Shown piece after piece: positions 23,172 through 38,100 of a DNA stretch of 64,000 bases (position 1 is its first letter; each line of letters begins with the position of its first letter). The notes under the pieces are model-generated. The model saw only the letters and a program-made list of their open reading frames with translations, was not told where the DNA came from and did not search any database. Made by a program: the position numbers and the translations under genes. This stretch comes from Sanderia malayensis. Taxonomy: Eukaryota; Cnidaria; Scyphozoa; Semaeostomeae; Pelagiidae. The DNA lies in NCBI GenBank assembly GCA_013076295.1, contig RQOL01000906.1, positions 2,108,001 through 2,172,000 of the forward strand, written 5' to 3'.

Positions 23172-26100
23172 ATGTCTGTCAATACAGAAACCAGTCTGTG
23201 TTTTGTTGTTCTTGCACTGGTGGTACTTCTCTCTGGAACATCAGCTACTAACGTCAGAGTGCTTAAAAGGGGCGGGTAAGATTATTGCAGACGTTCAAAC
23301 TCGTGGTTTCTTATACAGCTCGTTGAGGTAGCTTTAAGTGATCATGAGATAAATAATACAGCAATATAGCAAGTGCATCAAGTCATACGTCTTTCAGTTT
23401 AAGGACGAGCCTTTAGTTTTTGCTAGGTATGTTATGAGGGGCATAGTGTGCCAATTTAATTTAGAATATTGCACTGAGTACCATATTGTCGATAGTGTAA
23501 GGCCCTGTTTACACGGTACCGTGCAAGTGTTTGTTCGCTCAAAATGTCAACTCGACCTCTTTATAACAGGACAAGTTTTTGCACGGCTATCAGGACAAAT
23601 ATTTGTACGGATAAGCTGATCTCGTGTAAACGCAACCCCTATCCGTACAAAAACTTGAGCGGCTAAAAACTTGACCGGTACCGTATAAACGGGGCCTAAA
23701 ATTCCATTTCTGATGAATGAAAGGAGACAAAGCGTGGGAAGCATGAAAAGGGAATCTGCTCAAAGAGATTAAAGATGGCGAGAAGATTTTGATATTGATA
23801 TTGTGCATCCTTTTCTAACAGGAAGAACGTGTGCACGTTTTATCAGACGAAGACCGTCTATGCAACAGTGAAAGATAAGGTAACGACCCTTCACACCGTC
23901 CAGGTATGCTGTAGTAGATGGATCGGGTGCTGGAAGAAATGCAAGCGAAGCAGGTACGCGAAAACGAGGCTGTTGACCGTTTTGAATTGAGTTTTTCATG
24001 CCTTTACTTCTATCCAGCTTTAATCTCTTTTTACCAAGAATGGCTCCACTCGATTTCACGAAGAACGTGTTTGCTTTCGAATCTTTGTGGTTTGGTTGCC
24101 CCTCCCTCTTTGCTTGTCCCCTCCTTCTTTGCTTGCTCCCTCCCTCTTTGCTTGCCCGTGTTTGCATATATTACCCCGTGTGCAGTTGACTTAACAAACG
24201 TTATGACTTTGTTTATTTTTCAGTGTACGGTCCAAGGTTGTTACTCGTACTGTTTCACGACTGCGAAAGGAGCTCGTAAGCCATTGCTGCGAGGGGTACA
24301 CCGTGGACTCGAGTGGATCAGAATGCTCCAAGCGTATGTATAACCGATTTACCATTACTTTGAGCTAGGTTGGACATTTGGGAGTGCTGTGGAATATTCG
24401 GGAATATCATAGCTTTCATGTTTTCGCGGCGGCAGTTGTGAGCTATTTCAGTTTTGTTTGCTGGCGCTGCGGGTTTGGTTGCAGTGGAAAACAGTGTTGT
24501 CCGCACACAGTCGTCCTTCGTTGCCAAATGCGCAGGCGCAGATGTTCTTTTGTGGTGTGAATGTTGGCGGTAAATTTTTGGCATGGCTTGTTTGCGAGAA
24601 AGTTAAACTCCAAAGTTCTCTTGCTTTCAATGGGTTCAATGGAGTGAGACTCATTTAAGATTTAGGTCTGTTTATGAATACGAGTATGGATCAGCCATAG
24701 AATAAAATGCAGGGGCGTGCAGGGGTTATTCTAAGCTGGATTTGCTGGTGTTTTCTGCAGTTGGAAAAAATTTTGCGGAGTTGGAAATCCGAATCCCTGA
24801 ATTTGGAAAAGTAAACTTTCACCAAATTGTCCCACCAACAATTGCTTTTCTAAGCGAAGCCGAAAATTTTCAACTGGAGTTGGAAATTTTGTTTAGAATA
24901 ACACTTGGGGGCGTGGAACTGAAAACAGTTTAATACAAGTTTTCGCGTGGGCAGTTAATAATCTCACGGGAAATTGAGGTGTTTTTTTAGATGAAGAAAG
25001 TTGCTAACTACAAAGTCGTATTTCTGCAGTTACGAAAGTCTACAATCCATGCATTTATGCAATCGCAAAATTTCTAATGAGTACATTTTCCCGAGATGTT
25101 TTTCGCCCTGGGACCAGAGTATAACTCGCTACACCATTTTATGGTGACTTTTCAGACCATTTGATTTCCGAACACCCGAACAACAACACCTTGCCAATTT
25201 TTGCTTCGGTTTTGAGATTAGAAGTCAAGGAAATATTTGCAAGCAGCTGAATTCGCCCAAAAGGCATGCAATTTAAATTAAGAGAATCAGCTTTTGTAGC
25301 CCATACGATCATAAATAAAGATTTGTGCTGTTAATATTCACAAATGTGGTGAACAGAAACTTCCCATTTTACCCAAAAGCTCAGCTGATCCTTTTGAAGA
25401 TTCAGCACTTGCAAATTATATTCCCAGACTCTGCGTAGGTCAAAAGCATCATGGATGCTTTTGGCTTCAATTTTTACTCACTAGTTCTTTAACAACTTGT
25501 TAGGCTACACGTCCTTTCCTTTTCATATTCTTTAAATTCAGAGAGACATCATCTCCGGCTGGACTCACTCTGTTATGCTTATACAAACTTGCCAATATAT
25601 TGTTGCAAACAACAAGTCTTAAATAGCGCAGTTCATAGGCTTATAATTTCAGCCGTATGCATCATAGGTTGATGTGGTTTTCTTCAAATCAAGAAATCCC
25701 ACCTGCTTGCTATTTCATTTGAAGTTGCTGTAAACGAGTTCATTTTCTCCCCAGAATATTTTATTTTCCCTTTTAAACATTCTTTGTCTTCCTCTGCCAA
25801 TCTTTCTGCTGTTGCTCTCTTTTTTTTCTATTTGACATCTTTGCCCCCCCCCCAAACAGCATATATTTTTACAAGGGGGCTCTGCCCCCTGCGCCCCCCT
25901 AGAAATCACCACTGCATCTTCTTCATCCTCGTAATTGTCTTTATTTTTTACCTCTTTTTATTAGATCTCCTCTTTCTTCCTCTCTATCTCTTTTTTCTTA
26001 TAGAATAAAACTAATGATTTCTTACTCATTTACTCATTCACCTTTTTATTCTACATAAGACGCCATCTTTTTTATCATTCGCTTGTTTTTTAATTCTCAT

Positions 26101-29100
26101 TATTTTTTTCTGTTGATGATTAGATCCCAGATATCAATCAGCATCCTAACATTCAACATATTTCATTTCAGCCATTTGTAATCCTCAATGCCAAAACAAT
26201 GGAGTGTGCATAGGCCCCAATCGATGCAAGTGTAGAAAGGGTTTTGAGGGCAGGTTTTGTCAGCTTGGTAAGTATGCTTCTATTATGAAGGAGATGGTTC
26301 TGTTATATTACACTTTTTTTACACTTTTTTAATAAGAACAAACCATGTGAGAACCTGACACTTAAAGGGTTTATTTCAGTGAAAATTTGTCCATTAAAAT
26401 TTAAAAACATTTTAAGAACATCTTTGGCTTAAAATCTGAAAAAGTTGCTCGAACGCTTTTGCAAAGTTTGATGTTATTCTATAAAAAACGCGTGTCTATT
26501 ATTTTAAGTTGCATAATTTTACGGTGACTATTTTAATGCCATGTCCGTATGCTCACAATAACAACAGGTGTGGTAACCTCTCTGCTATTATCTCAGTTTT
26601 TTATAAAAAGGGTGCGCCAGTATGCTACATGATTGCGTATATTCAATGCAATGTTGTTCAATTCTAGCAATATTCCCTGTCTTTTTCTTTATCTGCAGAT
26701 GTAAATGAATGTTTGACACCCGAGGTGACTGGCTGCTCCCAGCGATGCATTAATCTTCCAGGAACTTACAGCTGCTTGTGCGAACGAGGCTTCGTACCTG
26801 GAGATCCATTCAGTAAGACATGCAAAGGTGGGCAGCCTATTACGATGTTTACAGTAACACTTTGGGATTCAATCGAAATTCGCCGCACACATGTGTTTTC
26901 TGCTGAGCAGGATTACGCGAATAAATTTTTGCCCAGCAGAAAGCTCTAACGTCCGATCGACTGCTAATGTTGCTTTAGGAAATCCGTGAAATATCTCCGA
27001 GATAGTAAGGATTGCTTTAATAACATTATTTTAAAGTACACGTTTTTTATGAGAACAACCTTTATAAGAAACACCGGGCTGAAATTAGGCCAAAAATAAG
27101 AACAACACAAGAAACAAGGCAGGCTGAGATTCAACAAAACTCAAGAAATAAAATATCAGCAACAATCGAAAATAACAAACTACTGTAAGAAAAGAACAAT
27201 AAAAAAGCGCTAAACAGCCATTAAACAAACTTATTGCAATAGAATTAGTTCAACACCATCGATATCAGTTTTTTTATGTAATCTATGCTGCCATCTGTGT
27301 ACAAAAATAAGAAACAGGATAAGAAACACCTTAGGCTGAAAATGCACGCTTTTTTTTTATAAGAAACCTGGCTCAAGGCCTAGTAGTAAAAGTTTCTTAA
27401 TTTTTAGCCACATTTTAGTTCTAAAAGTTTCTTAAAAGTTTCTTAACTTAATGAACAAAGTTGTAGTGAAAACGAAGAAAAAAACGTGAATGTGGCAAAA
27501 TATTAGTATCATAACAAAGAAAAATCGTCAATGCGAAAAATCGTCATGTGGAGCCGACAATGTTATGCTTTGCACATAAAACATACTTACTGTAGTTGAC
27601 ATTTGTTAAATCCGTAAAGGGAAAACGTGTTTCCGGCGTCTAGATCTAGGTTTCTTATAAACCGGTTTCTTATAAAAAAAAAAACGTGTATACGGAAAAA
27701 TAAGAGACGTCAGGCTGAAACTGGACCCAAGTGTTCTTATAAAAAAAGCGTGTACATTGAACTTGGAACTATACTGGGAAGTAGGTATCGAACAAGACTT
27801 TGTAAATGGAGAGCCACGAACCTAAAACCTACTCTCATGGCTGTATCTCCCTCCATACAAAGATGTCATCAGTTGATAGCCTTGGTATTCAAATTGGGGG
27901 CTACTTATAAAGGCACCTGTTACGGATCAAAGTTATATTGAAGCAAAATTTAATCTAATTATTACTGATGACACTATAAAGTCTAACGACTTGATAATGT
28001 TTTGCAAACATCCGACATTAATTTGCGATTTCGCATTGCAGATATCAATGAGTGCAAGAGTCTAGTAGGTGGAACTAATCCTTGCAGATGCTACGGTGCT
28101 GGTTGTGAAAATGTTTGTCAGAATACGATTGGCAGCTTCCGATGCAAATGTGGCAGGGGATATAAGCTAACTGTTTGGAAAACATGTGTTGGTAGGTGTT
28201 CACTGTCTCTTTATCATGCTTTTAACATTTTTAGTATTCAACGTAGACCATAGTGTGTAATACTTTCCGACATGAACTGTGAATCGGGCTATTTGGTAAA
28301 CTTTTCCATCGTCATTTGCGCAAGATCCGATTTAAACATGTTTCTTAACCGCTTGGTTACGTGGATCACGTTTTGACCTAGGCTTCGTCACAGTCCTAAT
28401 CCTCAAAGATGAATAGCGTCTGTGAACAGTAGTTGATCAAATCTATTTCCTTGCATAAATAACTTACTCAAATTTGTTGAAGTAATTTATGCATGAACAA
28501 CAATCGCAACGACGCGAACAACTGATTAACGACAATGAAGTTAATTACCATACCCCTGCTGTCGCAGGCTAGCTTTGACGCATACTAGTTTTGACCTTTG
28601 CATGCTATTTATATCTCATTGTACTCTGTCGATTTCAGATCGAAATGAATGCATCGAAACACCCGATGTATGCCCACAAAAGTGCATCAACACGCCTGGC
28701 AGCTACAAATGCCAGTGCTGGAATGGCTTCAGGTGGAATAGAGAAGCAAGGCAATGCCAAGGTACATTGCATCGCCAGCATTTTGTCCCCACCCCCTGTC
28801 CCCACCCCCTGTTTACCACCACCCAGAAAAATCCGGTGAATTACGTATCTCCCCATGTTAACAGAACGTAGTATAAAAGTAGTATTACCTGAATTCAGCT
28901 GACAAGTAAAGGCTATTTATGGTAAGGCTACGAGTCTGACACACAAATCCATGAATCAGTTAAAAACAACATTGTGGAAGTAAACGCAGTAATAAACATG
29001 ATTTATTTTCGCAAACTATATATACTTGCGAAATATATGGTATAATCTATAACATTGTGTCTATAGATTATACTCGAGCACTAACCGTCTTTGCGCCAGT

Positions 29101-32100
29101 TTTCTTATACAATAAAAAAACGTTTCTTACTGGTATATAAATGGATTACACCCAATGAACACAACACTGTGCATAGACGGTTAGTGCTTAAGTATAATCT
29201 ATATAGACATATATTGTATATCTATTGATTGGTACATCTGTCTGTTCTTATTGCAGAGATAAATGAATGCAGTATTGGCAATGGTGGTTGTGAGCATAAT
29301 TGTCATAATGTTTATGGTGGTCATGTTTGCTCGTGTAGAAACGGTTTCTATCTTGCTGACGACCGATTTAGATGCATTGGTAAGCTTGGTGTAATCTGCT
29401 GCTATATATCGCTGGTATTTTGCAGCAGATCATATATATATTCGATATCAGAGCTCTATATATTCTATATATGCATGTTTTGCATCAACGAAAAGAATTT
29501 ATTTTTGATTGGTTCGTGTTACTTATTTCATAGCTGTTAATTATGAAGTTAATTATTTGCTATGGGATGCTATGGGACAATTTTCTGTATGATGAGATGA
29601 ACGTATGTTCACCCGATGCTATATTACGCTTGGTTTTAGATTTGAATGAATGCAACGGTCCAACAGAATGCGATACTCGCACAAGCACATGCATCAACAC
29701 ACCCGGTGATTACTACTGCAAGTGCAAGAATGGCTTCAAGTTTTCACAGTATGCCAAGATATGCATTGGTAGGTAACTATGTTTTTCCTTTTTTTCTGGC
29801 TACACTAACATCCTCAATATCCCCTTTGAATACTAGTTTATGTTCGTAGTAGGCCTGTTGTGCAGTTACAGTTGTTGAATTTTCTTTCAGATCGGGATGA
29901 GTGTGAAGAAAACACTGCTCTTTGCAACCAAAAATGTCAAAATGCGTTTGGCTCATACCGCTGCAGTTGTGAGCCTGGGTTCTACCTATCGAGTGACAAA
30001 ATAACTTGTAAAGGTTTGCATCAATCGAGCATCTTTTACCCTAGTAGCATTTATTTGGCTCGCAAGAGTGTCACGATTTTGCAACGTTCAGATAACTTCA
30101 TCTAATACAGAAGTGTGACTACTCGTACCGCAGTTGAGTCAATTCTATTGCGCGTTAAATGACGACTTGATTAATTAATACATAACTACGGAATCACAGA
30201 ACTTATACCAAACTGACGCAAACTTTGATGCTCTGTTATTTTCATCTCACAGATGTAGATGAGTGTGCTCAGGGGAAGTGTGACCAGCTTTGCTTGAACA
30301 TTCCTGGCTCCTACACTTGTTTTTGCAAAGATGGATACATGTTAGATGTCGATGGAAAATCTTGTAAACGTATGTTATTTACTTCTAGTGTGTCAAGGAC
30401 AGCTTTAACCTGTTTTGTCCTCAACGTTAAAGCGTTGTTAAAGCTTCAGGGAACGTGATACTATTATCTAAATGCGTATCATGGGACATTTTTAATTGCG
30501 ACGAGTCTATTGTAAATATCTCCAGGGGCGTTGGGACTCTATTGCTTAAGTTAATCAACCATGCAGACAAATTCTCGTTCAAATTAGAAGGATAATTCTT
30601 CCTGTTTGTTTTTTAGCAAAGCTCTGCGAGGCCATTTCAGCTCCGTTTTTCGGTAAAATATCCTGCAATGGAAATACTGTTGGCAAAATTTGCCGATTTT
30701 CCTGCAACAAAGGCTATCACCTTGACATTAAATCACCAAGGCAGTGTTTACCAAGTGGAAGGTGGTCCATCAGACAGCCACGTTGTATACGTAAGTCTAA
30801 GTTGCTGTTGCCACACTATGATTTATGATGGTTTTAATTATGGCATGTTGATACACTAATTTTGGGACTATTAGGCCGAATTCAGCTCCTTCTACTGCAT
30901 CCTCCTGTAATGTTTTACGTTTTATTATTTGTTTTTGGATCGATTAGGCTATCCATGGGCAAAATAGCTAACCTTGAATCATATCACACTATGTCACTGA
31001 TAATTTACTATGATGGCTTTGAATTGGAGTGCAGATATCTTATTGGATATTTTTTTACCCTTTAGCGAATGGCTGTGGTGTACCCAGGCCTCCACCCAAC
31101 GGAAAACTATTGTTGCCATGCGATCAGAGCTATGGCTCAACGTGTCCTGTATCGTGCAATCGAGGCTACGTTCTTCGAGGTCCCAGTCTTCTCAAGTGTG
31201 AAATACAAGGGAGCAATGTCCGATGGGATAGTCACAACGTCAGATGTGAAGGTTTGTATGACGTGTGGTGACTTGTTATAAAGTTAACATTGATGTTTTG
31301 TTTTTACGATTATATTATTCTTATTGTTTTTTCCCAGAGATCCTCGTGTGCAAACCGAACCCTTGTCAGTTTGGGGGTCGGTGTCGCATTTTGTCACCGA
31401 CTGAGTACGCTTGCAACTGTTCTGGCACGAAACACATGGGACAAAACTGTGACATCGGCTTTGTCTCTGTACCTCGCTTTCCAAAGATCAGAGTCAATCA
31501 AAGAACTGCCATATCTTTGTCAGCAAACCCAATGAAATACGTCAGTATTGTAATGTACCCAGACGACCAATCGGTCAACCTTTCTCCGAAGTCGGTTACG
31601 ATTCGCAATGCAGACAAAACAGCAGAGATTTGGATTACAGGACGGCAGGGTGGTATCAAGGCGTTATCCTATGAGTTAATAAGCGAAGAGGCCTATACGA
31701 CGCCAAAGCAGTCGATGTTTCTTGTATACAACCAAGCAGAATTGAGGCGATCAAAAGTGAACAGCTTGACAGGACAATACGCTGGATGCTACGAGACTAT
31801 TTTGCGGCTCAAAATGACAAAGTGCTCTCCTGTTACGATCAAATCAACAGAGCCCTGGTCATTAAGGAGATCTGGCAAACCCACCACAAATGGCCTTGTA
31901 ATTTTACAGATAAAAAGCGCCAGATTTCCATTGGGCCTTCCAGGAGTAGACATAAGTGAAGTCTTCAGTGGTTCGTCGAACACATTGAAGTACAGGATAA
32001 CTCCAAGGCGGCGTAGCTGTGCAACAAGGAGTTTGACAACTGGGCAGATGCAGTACGTTGGTAAACTCGACGTATTTGCTTCTGATTTTCTCAAGCAGTT

Positions 32101-35100
32101 CAATCGACTGATGCCTGCTTGGTTTAGTGTCGGCATCTCAGAACGCCTGCAGTCATTCTCTGAAGATAATATCAGGGCGTTTGTATGGAGTGGTGAAACG
32201 TTGCTTGCGCACAGCGCGTGTTCTTCGCTTGCCATCGACAGAACTGGAGACTTTCTTGTTTACCTTCATCACGAAAACATCGAATTGAAAGTTCACGGTA
32301 AAACCTTGAGAATCAAGACGCCGAAAACAATCTGCCTTGCTGTTGATCTCTGCAGACTGGAGCCGCATCTTCAGTTGCCAGGGGAACACATTAGTGACGT
32401 GATTAGTTTGTTTTCCTTCCAGGAGTTATCCGCATTTGGGTGGAAACTTTCGATCAAGTCAATTGGATTTGTTGGCATGAGTAAAATAGACACTCGAGAA
32501 TGCTTGAGAAAATACTCGAGAGCTGGGCCGAAGAGGATTATATTTGGTGATGCTGACATCAAGTACAAGAACAAACATGGGGTCAGTGCTCTGGCGAAAG
32601 GCGACCTCGTTTTAGCGTTCAAGCTGGACAAAGGAAAAGAGGTATAGGACTACCTTTAGTAATTGTGATCAAGCCTTTTATTGAGCGAGGCAAGAGCTGG
32701 ATTATGATTCAATTTTATGAGGCTGTTTTTTGTATCTTGTAGGTAATAGATTTGTCTTCGAGTTGTATGGATGGAAATTCGTTGGTTGAAACACCGACAT
32801 GGAAGGCAACAGATCGAAGCAATAACATATACTCGCGTAATCTTGCCACAAATGTAGTCAATTTTATTAAAGGTATGCATGGAATATTTGTGAATTTGAA
32901 CACTTGTTGCATTGATTGTCACTTTTTATTGTTTAGCATTCAATTTGAATACAAATTCTTTCATCCTGATAATTATCATATGGAAATATTTCCAAGCAAA
33001 ATTTTCTTGAATCGCAAGGTGTAGAAGGTCATGAAGCTCACTGCTTCAAAACACCCTTCACTTGTGTTTTATATACTTCCATTCATCTCCTTATATTTTA
33101 CATTCTTCTTAATATTGTCTCATTTTTCTTTCAAATTTTCCTAATACTCTCATAAAATATAAAATTGTAGGAATTTAAGATATAAGAGAGATTTGGTAAG
33201 AATTAATTGTCAGCCATTCTTGCCAATTTTTCGTCTGTTTGCTTTCTCTTATTCCTCTCCAAGGTTCCTGTTCAAAGTTTTCCTTGTCTTATCTCAATTT
33301 TTTCATACGTTTCCTATTATTTCAGGACCAAGCAGTAATCGTCAAAGTGTCCTTTCGATGGTACAAAGGGGTGGCTCAGTTTTCCAACTCAAGTCTGGAA
33401 TGAGACCCGTAATCGGAAAGTCATCTCGACACATCAGTGTGGATTTTAAGTACAAGAAGACCGAAGCATCTGTTGACGCTGCCGGTGATAATAATTTCAA
33501 CAAGTTCAGCAACCTGGAATTACTCAGTTTTGTTGTAGTGGATCTTGAAATGGCCATGGAATCTGTGCAAGTATCCGGCAGTGCTGCCACTGCTAAGGTA
33601 TCACAGTTGAAGAGCAGGATAAGCACATGGTCCTTGCAACTGCAATCTGATGTCGAGGCATTGATGCTTGACATTGACAATAGTCGGTTAATCGGTGACA
33701 AAGCCAGAATCAATTACTACAAGGCAAATGATTTTCAAAATGCTTTGAGTCAATTGGTAAAAGATGCTTCGATCGGCAGTGGAGTTAGTTTTGACGCTGT
33801 GAAGAAGTCTCAGAAGGAAATGAAAGTTATTCTTGATGAGTTGAAGAAGTCTGTGAAGACTGCAGATAGCACCAATGTATTTCACACCCTTACGCTGAGT
33901 TTCAACAGTAGTATGTGCCTGTTCAAGCCATGCATGTCGAACCTTCCAGTCACGCTGCATCCACAGTCTACAGATGTCACGAAGCAAGGCTTTTGTCACG
34001 ATGCATCTAAGACTCCGTTCCAAATGTGGAACACAATGGCTACTGTGTTCGGTAGCCATCAGCTTGGCAAGTTTTTCAAGTTTTCTACCGGTGATAAATT
34101 CTTCTTGTGTCTATCTGTGGAAGGAGTCAAGAAAGGGAAACTCGGTGGAACACTCAGTTTTCTTGGTAACAGCTTAAAATCTGAATTTGTTTTCGAGAAA
34201 CCGAAGATAAAAATCCCAGAAACTGATCACAAGGTATTTGGAACGTACAGTTTTAGGATAAATGGATCAGTTGACGCCACTCTGAATAAATGGGACATGA
34301 TGACCGTTGGACTTTACGGTAAGGCCCAAGTAGGGTCGCGATTTGTGACAGATTTGCAAAGCAGTATGGATCGAATATCTATTGGTCAATTTGACGAGCT
34401 GAGAAGTAAACAGAAGGAAATCAACAGGAAACTCGTGGACTTGGAGACGAAGAATGGATACTTGAGGAGTAAATTGTACTCTGACCAGCAGATAATGAGA
34501 GGTGCTGTTCGAAGGCTGGCCGAAGCAAAGAGGCGATTCTCGACGAGTAAAAACATTCTCGATCAGCAACGAAAGATATTCGGGAGTAGACGAAGAGAGT
34601 TTGAAAATCTAAGCAGCGAATTGAACAAGGTTTGCACAATCAAGAAGTGTCCTTTGCAGTGCGTACAAATGATGCAGTGCAACGTTTGCCAGGGTAGACT
34701 GTATGGAAACAAAACAATACCTAAATGCAAGACAACGTTTCAGACACGGTCGTATTCGCATAAAGAGTCATACGAATCAACATGTTCGCATACGGTGGAA
34801 GATAGAAGGTTGAAGTACACTGGGAATTGCAAGGAACCTCAGTTGGAAGCCAACGCTCGGAAGAGGATACTGGAAGCGCTGCAAAAGAAGCAGAAGAATA
34901 ATCAAACGTTAACAATTGAAGATGCTCTCAATCTTGAGCTTGTGAACAAGAAAAGTGGCCAAGCACTCTTGAAAGCCATACAGAAGCGTAATTTTTTCAA
35001 AGCTTTCCCCAATAAGCTTCAAAATGGACGACTTACTGAGGCTGAGCTGGAACGCCTGAAAGGGTATACGAATTCGAGTTTTGCTGAAAAGATAAGGAAA

Positions 35101-38100
35101 CATTTGAAAGGAGTGAAATTGCAGCTGTTGATTAAGGAATTGGGTTCAAAAATGCAACAGGGTCAGAAATTGACTGATGAGGACTATGACAGAGTTAAGA
35201 AGCTGGATCCAAAAGTAGCAAAGCAACTGAAGTCAAATGAGGCAATGAGGGAGGTGTTTTTGAAAATTAAAACTGGAAAAACTCTAAGTGAAGTTGATTT
35301 GAAAACCTTGAAGGCAGCGAATCCGGAATATTATGAAAATTACACGAGAGCCAGAGATGAAAGAGAGGTATTTATGAAAATCGAGAGAAAGTTGCAAAAA
35401 GGAAACATCAGTGCAGCTGACATAGATGAGTTGACAAAAATCAACCCAACAGCAGCTGCGAAGCTCAAGGACGCATTGAAGGAGCAAATGCTGAAGAAAG
35501 TCAACGAAATGAAGAGTAAAATGTCTGATGTTAAGAACTCACTTGATTCCGGATTTGTTGGTGGCAATATTTCATCATTATCTGATAAATTGAGTCAACT
35601 GACCAAGAATGTCAAACCTATGGATCGGACAAAGTTGCTAAAATTGCAGGAGAAGATTAAACAGGCGCTGGCGACAAAAGGCTCTGTGTTTGAAGAGGTT
35701 TTGGAGAGGTTTGATCTTGCACTACAGGTACAAAACATTACTGGGGGATCGTCTGATTTGAAGCGAACTGTAAATGCGTTTTTTCTATCGCTGAGACGAT
35801 TCGATTTGAGGAATATCTTCAAGCAAAGCCAGAATTTGATATCAGACCGGCTGCAAGATTTGCAGCGGTGGTTTGAAACGGCTGCTAAATTTCTCGAAAT
35901 TCTTTGCGCAAAATGTGGCCAGAAATGCAATAATGAAAATACGGTTCAACAAGTTCTGTCAGAAGTGAAAAGTTCAATTGGTAGATTTGAGTCAGTTATT
36001 TGTCAGGTTGAATCACGTGGTCATTTGAAGATCGATGGCATCAAAGACTTGTGTCAATTGGTAAAAAAGGCCAAACGTTTTTCTAACGCATACATTACAA
36101 GGAAAAGTAAAGATTGCAACGAGATCAAATCAAAGCTGTCAATTGAACTAAACAACATCGCCAAGGCGTGGAAGAATTTACGAAATTCCAACGACGTTCT
36201 GTTTGATAAACTATGGAAAGGAAGTCAGAAGGCGAAATCTACGATCAATTCGTACTTGGCTTTGACAAACAGTGTTAAAAATGCAGTTAAGCGTATTTCA
36301 AGTAAGATTGAATTGCCGTTACCAAAAAAACAAGAATTGGATGCGAGAATCACGCGAATTATTCGTCCAGGAAACTTCAGGCTCCGGGACACTGAATACC
36401 TCGTTGTTCTTACTTCGATAAAGGCATTTAAAGATGCAATAAAATTGATGCCGGTTAATGCCAAAACACAGCCAAGCATGAACGTGAACATACCTCGCAG
36501 AAGTGCTGCTGATGCGAATAGAAAGCTGAAAAGACTCTTAGATGCTTTACCTGCAACTCTATCTGCTCTGTGTTCACGAAGCTGGAAGGGCTCTCCCGCG
36601 TCGAGAGAGGAAGAAATGCGTCTCAGAAATGTCCTTCGTGTTGTCGAAAGAGAATTTCAGAACATGTTGTCTTCGACAAAGCTTTCGACGTTCTTTGGAG
36701 CCTCGCAGAGGTTCGCCTCCGTGCTGGAACATAGCCTCGGTTTGGCGCAGAGTATCAAAACAAAGAAGCTGAAATGCATCGAAAACTACCAACCTCCACT
36801 TGCTGATCTCGACGTCTTCCTCACCAAGGTGCAAAGCTTTGACTTTAGAGACTACAAAGACATAGCAAAGGGGATTAAGTCGACGTTGAACGAGATTGGA
36901 AGTGGTATACGTGCACCGATCGGAAAACTAATGGATTATTTTGAAAAGATTGCTATTGACACACCGTCATTTGATTTGCCTTTGATGCTGACGATGAGTC
37001 CTGATTACTTGAAGCTATCAATGTCCTCTCTTGGAGACTATTTACAAATGGTGTCTAAAGCATTCACGGCGTTAATTGACATATCTGATAGATGCAAGAA
37101 GTGTAAATTAGAGGAGGTTTTTGGCAAGTACAACCTCAAGGCAATCGCTGAAAAGCTTGATAATAAATTTAAAGGCATTTCCAGCAAGCTGAATAAATTT
37201 TTGGTGGATACAAAGTTCAATCCTAAAGGCTCGATGTTATTCATAACTTCTATGGAACAAATCAGGACAGATCTTCAACGCATGTACAAGAGTGAAACAG
37301 GATTGGACAAAGAATCGTTGAAAGAAATTGCAGACACGTTCAAGACCGCGCAGGAGGCAACAGAACTTTTGCAAAAAGGACATTTTGGATTCATCCTTAA
37401 GTTTGCTGGAACTGGAAGTAAGGAGATATTTACTATTGTAAATGAAATGACTGCATTGAAAAAGAAGGTCTTATTGCTGAAGGACAAATCGAAAGGCTCT
37501 CTGAAAGATCTCGAAGCGCTGCATTCTCGAATAAAGTTTGCATTATCAGAAATTCCGTCGATATCAGGAACGATAAAAGATCTGAAGAAAGGATCGGTGG
37601 AGAAGAGGCTCGAGATTATTGAGAATTCAGCAGGGATTGTCAAGGATCTGATTAAGATCATGCCAAAAATTTACCGAGATGCAAGATCGCGAAGGTATTT
37701 TGAAACGAAATTGCTCCCTGCTGTTGGAAAGCATTTGGATAAGATTGAAGAAGCAAAGGGAAGCTTATTCACCAAGACTCAGAGGTTTTTGGATGAAGTT
37801 GGCTTGACTGAAAAAGCAGAAGCATTGGGCATAAAGGGTTTTAAGACAAATGCGAAGCCACAAAGAAGATACACGAGCCTGTTGAGAAAGCTACAAGCAT
37901 CTCCTGCTAACAGAAGGAGGTCTGTTTTGCGAGATATGGAAAGAAAAGCTACTGCTGACGAGAATTTAATTACAAAGTTTACAAATGCTTGGAAAAGGCT
38001 GTATGAACAGGTCACAGGAAAGGTGGATGAGATCAAAGCTAAAGTACTAAAGCTGCGAAACAAATTTGATAAATATGCTGCTATTTTTAAAGACGTTCAA

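Noticed and set aside
23918..24343. 141-residue open frame across the EMI exons
   Set aside because: It reads through an intron in the wrong frame; the true EMI reading frame uses exons 23822-23953 and 24224-24333.
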